This document shows, in pieces, positions 46,330 through 56,717 of a DNA stretch of 64,000 nt; within the stretch, counting starts at the first letter, position 1; every line of letters begins with the position of its first letter. A program made the translations under genes and the position numbers. Source of the stretch: Agapetus fuscipes. Its lineage: Eukaryota; Arthropoda; Insecta; Trichoptera; Glossosomatidae. The DNA lies in NCBI GenBank assembly GCA_951799405.1, contig OX637353.1:11284001-11348000 (forward strand), written 5' to 3'. Under the pieces are notes generated by a model. That model worked only from the letters and a program-made list of their open reading frames with translations. It was not told where the DNA came from and did not search any database.

Positions 46330-47830
46330 AGATCAACAACTCAAACCAATGATCGCATCCCTATCCAACAACGCAAAAAAAACTCCTAGGGAACAAAACC
46401 GTGTTTTGGTAGAACGTCTGAGTTTACTTTCTTTGAACACGAACAGACGAGACGTAACAATGCGCGGTCATCTAGCTACCACAAACTTCTTGTTAGCGAG
46501 CATTATCGAGGGACACCGCACCTCCCTTTACTCAATAATGCGGGAAACTACTAAACTGGCGATCGGACACAAGTGTTGAGAATGCCGCCTTCGACTTCAC
46601 GGGTTTGCTGTGGGCACAGAGTAAAGGTTTATAGAGAGCTGAGTTCCTAATATTTCTTTGTATTTCCGGTTTTATCGAGATACGAGCACCACGTAGTGTT
46701 AAGAGCATTAACCACGACGTGTGCGTGTACTATGTGCGTGTGTTAGTGCACTTATACATACGCGCTATGCCATGCTCCTATAATATTACCTCATATTATT
46801 ATTCCATACCTACTCCTATTTCGTACACAAAATAAAACGAAAAGTGAATATTTACGTGTTTCATTTATTGGCAGATAACATACAAGATCAGATACAGAAA
46901 ATTATAAAATATAACCTAAACTACCTATGTAAGGACCTTGGTTAGCAATTATTGTAGTAACAAATATTTATTTTGACACTTTTCTCCAAAATCACAACAC
47001 AAAATCACAAAACATTTTTTCACATTTTTCACCGGTGTATAGTCTAGTGGTTGAAGCCACAGATTCAATATCCAAAGGTCTTGAGTTAAGTTGCCAGCGG
47101 AGAACATAAACAGCGTTCAGCAAATGAATAAAATAACAATACACATGCCATTTTATGAGTAGCGGTCCATATAATCTTCCCGACGGATTTCTAATAAAGT
47201 TTTCTTCGAAGTGGAAGCGGCAATACACGTTTTTTGCAATACACGTACATTGGTTCAAGTTGAGACACTTCCTGGATCGCTTTTACCTGCGGCTTGAAAT
47301 TCTTCTGGTCGAGAAAAACATGCATCCCACCTGCAAAAAAACAATATGATAAAATATCGTATCGGATGTTTCAAATGAACTTCACCATATAATAATAAGT
47401 GTAATATTACCTTCTCTACGAGAAAAACTTAAAGCGATGGAATATTATGTCCTTTTTATTAAATATTTAACGTTTTTTAGATCGACGACAAACTTTTTCA
47501 CTCCGCGCGGGGTGAAGTACCGACATGCAAACAACAAACGGAAATGGCTGTTCAATGTTGTTGATTTTTCTACATGCAGAGCGAGCGTAGTAATAATATT
47601 TCACTTTATAATTTGATCATGAATTAGACACGGCGATTTAAACAAAATTTCATAAACCAGTGAAGTTATAAGTTTTACAGATTCTTGTATTTTATATTTC
47701 CTAATATCTGCCTTCATTGACCCAAAACTTGAACAAAAATGGTGATTAAGACGCATGATCCTTTAGTCAAACTGAGATATTAGCGCCTCTACTTATAAGA
47801 GCAGTCAAAGCTCTTTATAACGATAGGTAG
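46330..47830. other. Dsp1 upstream region
   Basis: Should hold the promoter or a 5' UTR exon for Dsp1 (minus strand). No coding and no clear core promoter seen. A SINE1 head fragment lies at 47036-47115. Confidence 0.4.
47036..47115 (+). repeat. SINE1 tRNA-like head fragment
   Basis: GGTGTATAGTCTAGTGGTTG is box A-like; box B is decayed. Confidence 0.45.
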
Positions 47831-48080
47831 GTCCGACTCTTCCGGGTCTGGCTGTGGGAACGGAATGGCAACGTCGCAACTGGCAGGACGCTTGCAAGAA
47901 GCGGCTACACTGGCGCCCCCCGTTTCTAGTCGAGTCTTGCCGAAGGCTTCCGAGCGCGGCCGAGGGCACCAAGCCGGTCAATAAGGCGAGCCCGGGCCCG
48001 CGCCCCCCGCTGCAAGTTGCCCCAGCCCTCCCCAGCTGCCCCCCCAGGCAGTCTGTGCCTCTGTGGTCTGTGCTATGTTC
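47830..48080. promoter_or_regulatory. GC-rich, CpG-rich island, possible promoter or 5' UTR exon
   Basis: A sharply GC-rich block (GCGCGGCCGAGGGC, GCCCGGGCCCGCGCC) in AT-rich surroundings 1.5 kb upstream of Dsp1 exon 1. No family match in any frame. Confidence 0.35.
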
Positions 48081-48261
48081 ACTACCTACCTACCAACACG
48101 TTATTATAATACACACACACACCAACGCTGTTTTATACGTTTTACCGATTTACATTCCCTAAACTAAATCCTTTCTCACAGCGCACGTTTCGCTGAGCCT
48201 GCCTATGTGCCAGTTTCATATTTTATCCGATATTTTAATTAACAGCATCTATAGTGTACAA

Positions 48262-48727
48262 TCTCTATAATATAAGTTGCAAAAATATATTATGCAATCG
48301 AAATTGCAAGGATATGTAAAATTGGGGATTCACATTATTATGCATTCTCACAAGCAGACAAGTACAAGTTCGCCCTTACACACGCCGCATGTGAACCTAC
48401 AACATCAAAAACCCAAACCTCAAATGGACATATACACCCTGCAACTCTTGCCGTCCTTCCCGGAAACATGGGTGACATGGCAAAGTTAACCATTTTTTAC
48501 AGCATGGGTGGTCAGCCACATACCAACCTATAAGCCAGGGAACAGTTTCATGATTTATTAAATGCAGACACATGTATGTTCACTTACAATGAATGTTGCA
48601 TGTGAACTTACTCACCCAAAGATAATACAAAGACCATTGAGAAAGACCCAAATCTTAAATTAACATAAACCCAGAAACTTTGGCCCCCTTCCCTGAAACA
48701 GTAGTGACATTGGGAAAGTGAACCATC
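48262..48727 (-). repeat. R250, two adjacent copies
   Basis: A full copy 48262-48543 followed by a 5'-half copy 48550-48727 in the same direction. Confidence 0.75.
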
Positions 48728-49985
48728 GCAATGAAATTAAACATATTTTCATTAATTGAAAATACTCACCAATTATTTATAATCTTATCAACTGATGATT
48801 AAGTCTGCTAGTCTCATAATTAAAGTAGGTACCTACTTATGTATGTTTGTTTTGGTTTTGGCCTAGCACCTGGCGTTGTCAGATTGTCACCTCTTTGTGA
48901 TGGGAGGGCGGCAAAAGTTGCACAGAACATTTGAGGTGGTAAATATCATAACCCAGTATGTCCATCATAAATGAAAATGAGATAATGAGGAATTTTGTTT
49001 TTACTTAATTATAGCCTAAAATATCCTAGTTTTATTATTTGTTTTGCTTCATCTTATCAATTGTAACATTGTTTGTATTGATTTATAAATAAAAATCAAT
49101 CAATTAACTTAAAATCACTAAAAATAAAATGGACATACTGGACTTTGAAAAAAACCATGGCACTTACGACCTTTCATAAAAAATGTGTAGCTGGACATAC
49201 TTGGTTCTGATTTGAACTACTTCCAACAATACTGGACATACTTGATTCTGCTCTGAACTCATGGGTATCGCCGTTTAAATTTGTACCATAACTGTCGACC
49301 GGCAAGATTCAAGAAAACGTAAACATCGCGAATTCAATTAAGGTCTATTCAAAATGACATTCAAAATGGTGCTCTAATTTTTACTGAACAGTGTTTACGA
49401 ACTGCTATAAAATCTTGTATTCGTCGTCGAAAAAAGAAATGAGGTATGGGTATCGCCGTCGAAATTTGTACCTTTTGTCTTGTGCGTGTGTCCCCTAATG
49501 ATTTTCAGCTTTTTCATAAAAACTGGTGATCTCTACTGAATTCTAAAATTATCAGAGTAAAGTAAATAAAAAGCGTATCGAAATACAAAAAAAAACTGCA
49601 AAAAGCATTAAGTGGCGATGTAATTAAAAAATAAAACAAAAACGCCTTTTTTCCATTCCCATACAAATTTTACATGTCCGCAACCCGTTTTTGACCCTTT
49701 GATGGCATGATACGATCAAAATAGTCAAACGTTTTTAAAGTTGAGTATTTTTGCATATACCTTAGTAACGTATCTTTCATTTTCTGTACTAGCCACAATA
49801 ATATTTACTTATTTAAACACGAAATTTTGATTGCTAAGGTTTGTCTCCATTTTTGGCTCCGAAATTTTTCTTGTAGTATGTTACCAATTCCATTGGAACT
49901 GACAAAAATCTTGCAATCTTAAGTATTTTTTCACGTATGGTAACTCTTTGGTTCAGTGTGGACAACACAAAAAAACTCATTCGAT
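48728..49985. other. Intergenic AT-rich DNA
   Basis: No gene or repeat recognised. The phrase GGTATCGCCGT(T/C)(G/T)AAATTTGTACC occurs twice (about 49265 and 49447), hinting at a local duplication. Confidence 0.35.
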
Positions 49986-49989
49986 ATAT

Positions 49990-50062
49990 ATATATATTTG
50001 GATAATTTGTTTTTTTAAAAAGCGCCGTTTTCGTGTGTAGCACACCTCAAGGGCCCTTTTAT
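49990..50062 (-). repeat. SINE1 tail B fragment
   Basis: TTTCGTGTGTAGCACACCTC followed by AAGGGCCC, the tail B core, at the edge of the CR1-like fragment. Confidence 0.5.
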
Positions 50063-50130
50063 TGTTTGGTTTGTCTTTATTCCTCACTCACTCACACAAA
50101 ACTTTAAGTTCACCCACTCACACATAGTTT

Positions 50131-50480
50131 TTAGTCCCTAAATGACTGACTGAACATGTAAGTCTTTAATTTTTTCTTAAATGATGCTTCAGTACTCGCC
50201 GTCCTGACCTCCACGGGCAGTTTATTCCACACCAAGGGTGCGCCATTGCGGAACCCTCGGTCGCCAAAGCGTGTCGCACAAAATCTGATGTGTTCGTTGA
50301 GTCTGGCCCCACCAGACACAGCAGATCTAAGCACCAGGTCGCTTGTGCTGAACTGCTGGGACAAAAGCTCAGCCAAGTATTCAGGAGCCACGCCGTTGAG
50401 AGCCTTGTATACCGTATGGCACACCTTGTAGGCCACTCTTTCAGGGAATTTCAACCAGTGTAGGCTCTTCAATATGGGAG
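50131..50480 (-). pseudogene. CR1/L2-like non-LTR RT C-terminal fragment
   Basis: Reads LHWLKFPERVAYKVCHTVYK, ALNGVAPEYLAELL, FGDRGFRNGAPLVWNKLPVE, SFKKKLKTYMF. This is the conserved tail of CR1/L2-type reverse transcriptases. It runs into the assembly gap, so the upstream part may exist but is unsequenced. No stop within 113 codons suggests a fairly young copy. Confidence 0.85.
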
Positions 50481-50500
50481 TGATGTGGCAAAACTTCCCT

Positions 50501-50700
50501 NNNNNNNNNNNNNNNNNNNNNNNNNNNNNNNNNNNNNNNNNNNNNNNNNNNNNNNNNNNNNNNNNNNNNNNNNNNNNNNNNNNNNNNNNNNNNNNNNNNN
50601 NNNNNNNNNNNNNNNNNNNNNNNNNNNNNNNNNNNNNNNNNNNNNNNNNNNNNNNNNNNNNNNNNNNNNNNNNNNNNNNNNNNNNNNNNNNNNNNNNNNN
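50501..50700. other. Assembly gap (200 N)
   Basis: All bases are N. The round length suggests a placeholder of unknown true size. Confidence 0.99.
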
Positions 50701-50762
50701 ACTACAAAAAAATATTTAAAAAAATGCGTTTTTTTACATTTTTAGCTTTTTTTTCGTGTGTG

Positions 50763-51022
50763 CTAATCTAATCTAAGCTGCAAAGATATAGGTATATCAT
50801 TTAAGATTTAAATTAAATGCATTCCCACAAGCAGATATGTATAATTTCGCGTTAACACATGCCGCATGTGGACCTACAATATAAAAACCCAATCTCAAAT
50901 GAACATAAGCCTTGCAACTCTTGCCGTCCTTCCCTGAAACAGCGGTGACATTGGCAAAGTGAACCAATTTTTTATATTATGGGTGGTCAGCCGCATAACA
51001 ACCTATAAGTCAAGGAACATAC
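50763..51022 (-). repeat. R250 next to the assembly gap
   Basis: Near full length; starts 63 bases after the gap. Confidence 0.8.
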
Positions 51023-51117
51023 ATGACAAATTACATTTTTTAAATCAATAAATAACAATATATACATGGACATAAAAAAAAAACTAAATCATAAAACCAA
51101 TTTCACTTTAACAAACC

Positions 51118-51835
51118 CTAGCCGCCAACATCACAGATCAACCGCCATTTCTTTCTATCCTTGCATACTTCTTTCATTTCCTCCAGAGTCATAACCTTCC
51201 TCATACAAGCTCTTCTTTTATTATGACTCTGGATATTCCATTCATTCGCAATTTCGGATATTTGGTCCATCCATACCTTTCTCGGTCTTCCTCTACCACG
51301 ACATCCATCTATTCTACCAACATATACTTTCTTCGTCAGTCTTTCCTCATTAATTCTCTCCATATGCCCAAACCATCTTAACAAACTTCTTTTAATCTTC
51401 ACTTTCACACTTTCTTTTGCACCACATTCTTTTCTTACAAAATCATTCCTCACCCTGTCACACCGTTTTTTCCCAATAATACTTCTTAGAAAGTCCATTT
51501 CAACAGTATGGACTTTACTAATTTCACTTTCATTCACCGTCCAGGCCTCGCTTCCATACATCAAGGTGGGTAAAAGTATGCCACTGCGTACCGCCAATCG
51601 AGCATTTTTAGATGTTTTGATTTTTGGCGATACAAGCTGTGGCACCCAGTACACACCTGCCCTTCATTACTCTTCTTTCAAGTTCACCTGTCATTCATCC
51701 ATCTTTTTCAAACTTACTTCCCAAGTATACAAACTCATTTACCACATCAACATTCATTCCGTTTATTCTAAATTCGTAGTTCGTATTTTCTTCATTTCTT
51801 TCAAAAATCAAAACTTTCCTCTTACTTGCATTCTA
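51118..51835 (-). pseudogene. RTE-like reverse transcriptase C-terminal segment, longest copy
   Basis: The largest piece of this family. Upstream minus-strand codons read VNEFVYLGSKFEKDG (RT thumb), then a stop, then a 178-codon open part: RSGILLPTLMYGSEAWTVNE, VEMDFLRSIIGKKRCDRVRN, LLRWFGHMERINEERLTKK, GRGRPRKVWMDQISEIANEW, ending KKWRLICDVGG. It lacks the endonuclease and the catalytic RT core. Other copies in the window are 3' fragments of the same or a sister family. Confidence 0.82.
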
Positions 51836-52082
51836 TAATCTATAATCTAAGTTGCAAGGATATATTCATTTAAAGCTCTCAGATGTATGCCCACAAACCA
51901 ACAAGCGTAGTTCGCGCTTACAAATGCTGAATGTGTACTTACAAATAAAATCCAAACCTCAAATGAACATAAGTCCCACAACTTTTGCCGACCTTCCCTG
52001 AAACAGGGGTGACATTGGCAAAGTGAACCATTTTTTACAGTATGGGTGGTCAGCCTCATACCAACCTATAAGTCAAGGAGCA
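51835..52082 (-). repeat. R250 copy, near identical to 31452-31713
   Basis: Directly follows the RTE-like segment; shares private changes (GCAAGGATATATTCATT, AGCTCTCAGATGTATGCC) with the 31-kb copy. Confidence 0.85.
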
Positions 52083-52764
52083 TTCAATAGGGTATTTTCA
52101 CATTTTTCTTTTTTTTTGTGATTTAAATTCTTTTATGCTTTATTAGCCCAAAACTTCTTGAATTCTAATTTTAGTTGTATTTTTAGCAAAGTTATAAGCA
52201 TTTTAAAATCGATCTTTGAATTTTCGCGCCAAAACGCTACTAGATGAAATTTTCTCGCGTGACGTCACGGTCTTGTAAACATCGCCGTATCAACTGACAG
52301 CCCTCACATTAATGTCATTCAAGCATCGCTTTTTCATGTTTACACCATTGCGGATGTGTTTTTTCAAGAAGTTTGTGTGTTTCTTTAAGAACATATCATT
52401 TGTTTTTGTTGTTTTCATTTGTTTCTGTTGTCAACAACACAAGTTAACAGAGTATGGAATGTCAATAAAAGAACGTGACGTCAACATATGACGTCACATT
52501 ACCCGAAATACAAGAAGCAGATCTCACATCCGTTTAAAAACTTGTCCTAAAACCTATTTTCTTTTTTAAATATAAAATCGAAAAAAAATATTTTCGGCTT
52601 CAAATCAACATATTATTATTAGATTTTTCGAAATCTATCAAAATAATATACTTTTTATCATATTCCTCACTGTTGCAAATACCCTATTTCAGATAATTAC
52701 CTATCAGAGCTTCGTTCAATCTAGAGAGCATCGTTTGCAATTCTACTGCTGAGTCCGATACAAG
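52083..52764. other. Intergenic AT-rich DNA
   Basis: Nothing recognised. GACGTCA occurs three times between 52260 and 52500. Confidence 0.35.
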
Positions 52765-52812
52765 AACAGGTTGGTGTAAGGGCGGCACCCTTACATGTAA
52801 AAATAAATATGT
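52765..52812 (+). repeat. SINE2 3' fragment
   Basis: GGTTGGTGTAAGGGCGGCAC then CCTTACATGTAAAAATAAAT, equivalent to 21730-21775. Confidence 0.5.
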
Positions 52813-52977
52813 ATATTAATTTTCACATTCCACAAGTGACCGCGGGTGTGTGAAGAAATGGCGTTGCTAAATATTGGTTGCTAAGGACCCTAGTCACATT
52901 AACCTGTGACATATGCCCGACGAGATTTTTTTATATTTTTTTGCAGATTCTATTGTTATTAGGTTAGGCATTATCCA

Positions 52978-53225
52978 TTGACTTATAGGTTGGTATGAGG
53001 CTGACCACCCAAACTGAAAAAATGGTTCACTTTGCAATGTCACCCCTGTTTCAGGGAAGGACGGCAAGAGTTGCAAGGCTTATGTTCATTTGAGATTGGG
53101 TTTTTATATTGTAGGTCCACATGCGGCATGTGTTAGCGCGAAATTATACATATCTGCTTGTGGGAATGCATTTAATTTAAATCTTAAATGATATACCTAA
53201 TATCCTTGCAATTTAGAATATAGAT
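52978..53225 (+). repeat. R250 copy
   Basis: Near full length. Confidence 0.8.
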
Positions 53226-53269
53226 GTATAATCAGAGATGTATAATCGTAATAAATGCATTTTTTGTCC

Positions 53270-53392
53270 TTTAAAAAAATAGGGGTGCGAGGGGGAGGGG
53301 ATTTTTTTACGAGGGGAGGGGGGCATATGGGGGGGCCCCCGAGCTTGTCCCGCACCAGGGCCCCCAGAGGGGTTAATCCGGGCCTGCTTCTA
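53270..53392. mobile_element. hAT-type terminal fragment
   Basis: Read on the minus strand it begins CAGGCCCGGATTAACCCC and continues through GGGGGCCC runs, the same terminus as at 13351-13365. Confidence 0.45.
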
Positions 53393-53874
53393 GTGATGAC
53401 TGACGACACAATAGTAAAAGGATGGATGGGTAATATTTGTAAAAAAAGAAAAATGAAAACAAAAGTACCCATTACGGGTGTTACTCAGTTTTGCCCATAC
53501 TTCCTGGGTACATTGACATAATTGCATTTTTCTGCGAATTTTCAAAGATAGCTTATATACTTTTTTAATTGAAACTGCAAAACTTAGTCTATTATATTTC
53601 TAAAACATTACTCATTTTTTATATTAAGTGATTATTTTATTTTATTCAAAATTTTGAAAAAGTAACGGGTGTTACAAGCTTTTGTTACGGGTGTGACGAG
53701 TACAAAATGAAGCAATGTTTTTAAGAAATAATACTGTAGCTTTATTAAAAAAAATAACAATAATAATGGGAAAATACACAGAAATAATATTTATAGCCAT
53801 TTTCTTCATTTTTCACACAGCACAAAATATTAGTAGTAAGTACGATTTTCTTTGGTGATGAAGGCTGGATTGGG

Positions 53875-54181
53875 TAGAATACTGTAACTGTAACTCTGTC
53901 GCCATTCCGCTAGGGGTGGCCAGAGCCTCTGCAGAGCTGCCTCCATTTTTTCCTATCCTTACATACCTCTTTCGATTCATTAATATCTATCACCTTTTTC
54001 ATGCATTTTCTTCTTTTACGTATATCCCATTCTTTCACAATCTCCTCAATCTGATCACTCCATACTTTTCTCGGTCGTCCCTTCCCTCTTTTTCCTTTCA
54101 CACTTTCTTTGTATACATACTTTGTCAGTCTATCATCATTCATTCCCAAAACCCAAACCATCCCATCACATTCTTTTATAC
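53875..54181 (-). pseudogene. RTE-like fragment interrupted by the LTR retrotransposon
   Basis: Minus strand reads DDRLTKYVYKESVKGKRGKG, RPRKVWSDQIEEIVKEW, then KEVCKDRKKWRQLCRGSGHP. It ends exactly where the LTR begins; the continuation is not found on the far side of the element. Confidence 0.75.
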
Positions 54182-54652
54182 TGTTATGTAAATATAAATA
54201 TTGAAATAAGTATGGGTAGTTATAGTTATAAGAATCCTCAAAAGTATTGGTAGGTAAGATCGATAATTATGTATAAGTGTAGAATTCTCTAGGCTAAGTA
54301 GGTATTTGTTATAATTATAGGAATACTGTATTACATTTGTAGGTAGGATTTTGGTTGTGTCTAGGTAGTACGTGAATCATCGAGAAGTAATAATTGCTCT
54401 GGAACCGTCTAGCGACTTTAGGTCTAGATCATACTACTCTAAAGAGTATAAAGGGTGGGAATGGCCTGCAGAGCGCCAGTATCATAGAGACTTACAAACA
54501 CATCGAAGTCATCTGATCAGTGAACCAAAACCAAGTGGAATAATCGAGAAAGTAGTGTAAAAATAAATTTTGTAACTGTGTAAAATAAATAACTATTGAA
54601 GAAGACCTGTGTATTTTTAATTTGAAGACAATTGAACCCTAATTTCGTAACA
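54182..54652 (+). repeat. 5' LTR
   Basis: Starts TGTTA and ends TAACA, a short inverted repeat typical of LTR termini. Likely promoter TATAAAG at 54447-54453 and polyadenylation signal AATAAA at 54562-54567 within it. Confidence 0.9.
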
Positions 54653-55325
54653 ATTGGCGTCAGGTGCGGAATTGTCAAGAAAAATTAAGATCTTCTGTCT
54701 AAAAATAAATAAAATAAATTAAATAGTGTTAAAATGAACTTTATTCAAATCGAACTTTGTGTGAACTGACTTTTGTGAAAACAAGTGTTTATAAATTTTT
54801 GTTAAAAGAAAAGACGCAAAAGCAAGTTGCTTATAAATTCTGGAACATCATATGGAACATAATTCTGGACATAATTCTGGACATAACATAATGACTATTT
54901 TACCGCATTGAGAAAGTCATCAAATTGGACCATAGTTTTTTATTATTGTGTGTGATTAAAAAAATAAAATAAATAAATAAAAATCTTGAAAAATATTACA
55001 AAAGAACGTTCCAGATTCATCGAGAAAAAGTTTTTGAATAACTATCCTTTGTTTACAAGTGTGTGAATGTACATTAACTACCTACCTGTGTGTTTGAAAG
55101 ACTTGAGACGAAATAAATAATTATGTACTATCAGACATTATTATGTTAAAAAAAATATTGGTGAATTAAAAATAAATATTAAAAGACAGTACCTACCAAT
55201 CAGTGTAATCAGATAAATTATTATTTTGCTAAAGTACGTATTCAAAACAGCTATATATATAAAACTCAAAACTTGTATTAAATAAATTTAAAAATATTTT
55301 TGTTTTGAAGTAAATTTTGAAAAAA
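54653..55325 (+). other. AT-rich untranslated leader of the LTR element
   Basis: About 670 bases between LTR and gag with many stops in all frames. It probably holds packaging signals, but none can be identified by eye. Confidence 0.6.
54655..54672 (+). promoter_or_regulatory. Primer-binding site
   Basis: Starts TGGCGTCAGGTGCGG two bases after the LTR. TGG matches a tRNA CCA end; I cannot name the tRNA with certainty. Confidence 0.6.
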
Positions 55326-56717
55326 ATGGCAACCAAAGTAAACGTCAAGGACCTCAAAGTCACTGAGCTTAAAAATGAGCTTCTGGAGAGGGACCTGGAG
55401 ACCTCAGGAGGAAAGGCAGCCTTACAAGCACGCCTCATAGAGGCCTTGGAACAATCAGGCGAAGACCCGGCATACTTTGTCATGGCATCTGGAGGAGACC
55501 GCGCCCTTGAAGAACTCAACACTAGCATTATGGAGAGCTCCAGGAATTTGCAAGAAGGCCTCACAGGACTGAAAGTGGAGATGGCCGACACTTCGAAGAC
55601 CCTGCAGGAGAACCTGACCGGGCTGGAGGAGAAGATCGCTGACAACGCCAAGACCCTGAAGGAGGACCTGACCGGGCTGGAGGAGAAGATGACTGGGCTG
55701 GAGGAGAAGATGACCACCAACCTGAAGGAAGTGGTGACCGACCTGAAGGTGGAAATGGCTGACAACGCCAGGAATCTGGAGGAAAAGGTGTCCCGAAATC
55801 TCACAACCCTGAAAGGAGAAATGGAAGAGAAGATGACAGCCCTGAAGGGGGAAATGGAGACTCGTATATCAAGCCTGGAGGACCGTCTGCGTGCCGAGCT
55901 GGTTGACAAGTGCCAGATGGAGTCCACCAGAATATCCCCCAAAGACGGCCTTCACGAGGAGACCGACCAGGGATGCTCAACTCCAACCAGGGTCACTAGA
56001 GGGGATGACGACCCTTCGCTGTCGAAGCACAACCTTCCGACCTTCGACGGGAAGACGTCGTGGGAGGAGTATTTGACCCTCTTTGAGACGGCTGCCATGA
56101 TGGGAGCCTGGAGCCAGCAGAAGAAGGCTTCGGTTCTCAGCCTGTCGCTCCGAGGAGACGCTCTCAGGGTTCTGCAGGCCATACCCCTGGACAACCGTGG
56201 TGACTTTGGGCAGCTGAAGCAGCGCTTGGATATGCGCTATGGCCACAAGTGCCTGGAGCAGCTGTACAAGTCGCAGCTGAACACAAGGGTGCAGAAGCCC
56301 AACGAGAGCCTCCAGGAGTTTGAAATGGACATCGCCCGCCTGGTACGAGACGCTTACCCGACAGCCTCCGACGACATCTGTGAGAGCTTGGCAGTGGACA
56401 AGTTCCTAAATGGATTGCGGGAATGGGAGACGCAACAAGCCGTAAAACTGGCCCATCCCAAGGCTTTGAACGAGGCGCTCAGCCAAGCTCTCGAGTTTGA
56501 GGCTGTCAAACAGTCCATCAGGGGCCACGCCAGGGTTCGTGCAGTCGAGGCAGAGGAGGTCAAGCTACCTACAACCGAGGAGCTAATTGAAAAAGTGCTG
56601 GAACGTCTGAGACCTCGAAGACGAGGCCCACGCTGCTGGAACTGCGGACAGCTGGGCCACCTTAGCACCAAGTGTCCCAAGCCTCAGAAACCCAGAAAAC
56701 AGGCTGCGGAAAACTAG
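55326..56717 (+). CDS. gag: Gag polyprotein with SAP-like N-terminus, coiled coil and CCHC zinc knuckle
   Basis: A 463-aa frame from the first ATG (an upstream in-frame TTG at 55317 is ignored). Residues about 9-43 (KDLKVTELKNELLERDLETS, then GGKAALQARLIEAL) look like a SAP motif, a small DNA- or RNA-binding helix pair. Residues about 60-190 are a heptad-rich helix built of repeated units (LTGLEEKM, NLKEVVTDLKVEM), likely a coiled coil. A capsid-like region follows (FDGKTSWEEYLTLFE onward). Near the end is a CX2CX4HX4C knuckle: C437, C440, H445, C450. Gag forms the particle and binds the genomic RNA. The frame overlaps pol by 46 bases; pol is in the -1 frame, so Gag-Pol probably needs a -1 frameshift, but I see no canonical slippery heptamer. 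The SAP call is from motif reading only. Confidence 0.92.
   Translation: MATKVNVKDLKVTELKNELLERDLETSGGKAALQARLIEALEQSGEDPAYFVMASGGDRALEELNTSIMESSRNLQEGLTGLKVEMADTSKTLQENLTGLEEKIADNAKTLKEDLTGLEEKMTGLEEKMTTNLKEVVTDLKVEMADNARNLEEKVSRNLTTLKGEMEEKMTALKGEMETRISSLEDRLRAELVDKCQMESTRISPKDGLHEETDQGCSTPTRVTRGDDDPSLSKHNLPTFDGKTSWEEYLTLFETAAMMGAWSQQKKASVLSLSLRGDALRVLQAIPLDNRGDFGQLKQRLDMRYGHKCLEQLYKSQLNTRVQKPNESLQEFEMDIARLVRDAYPTASDDICESLAVDKFLNGLREWETQQAVKLAHPKALNEALSQALEFEAVKQSIRGHARVRAVEAEEVKLPTTEELIEKVLERLRPRRRGPRCWNCGQLGHLSTKCPKPQKPRKQAAEN

Noticed and set aside
45736..46389. 217-codon plus-strand open frame over Dsp1 exon 1
   Set aside because: Antisense shadow of the GC-rich Dsp1 coding exon; Leu-rich low-complexity text only.
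47854..48162. 102-codon plus-strand frame in the GC-rich block
   Set aside because: Low-complexity Pro/Arg text produced by base composition; no splice or family support.
54372..54560. 62-codon frame found twice (also 61125-61313)
   Set aside because: It lies entirely within the two LTRs, which explains its repetition; no domain seen.
55229..55942. 237-codon minus-strand frame rich in Ser/Phe
   Set aside because: Shadow of the repeated Gag coiled-coil codons.
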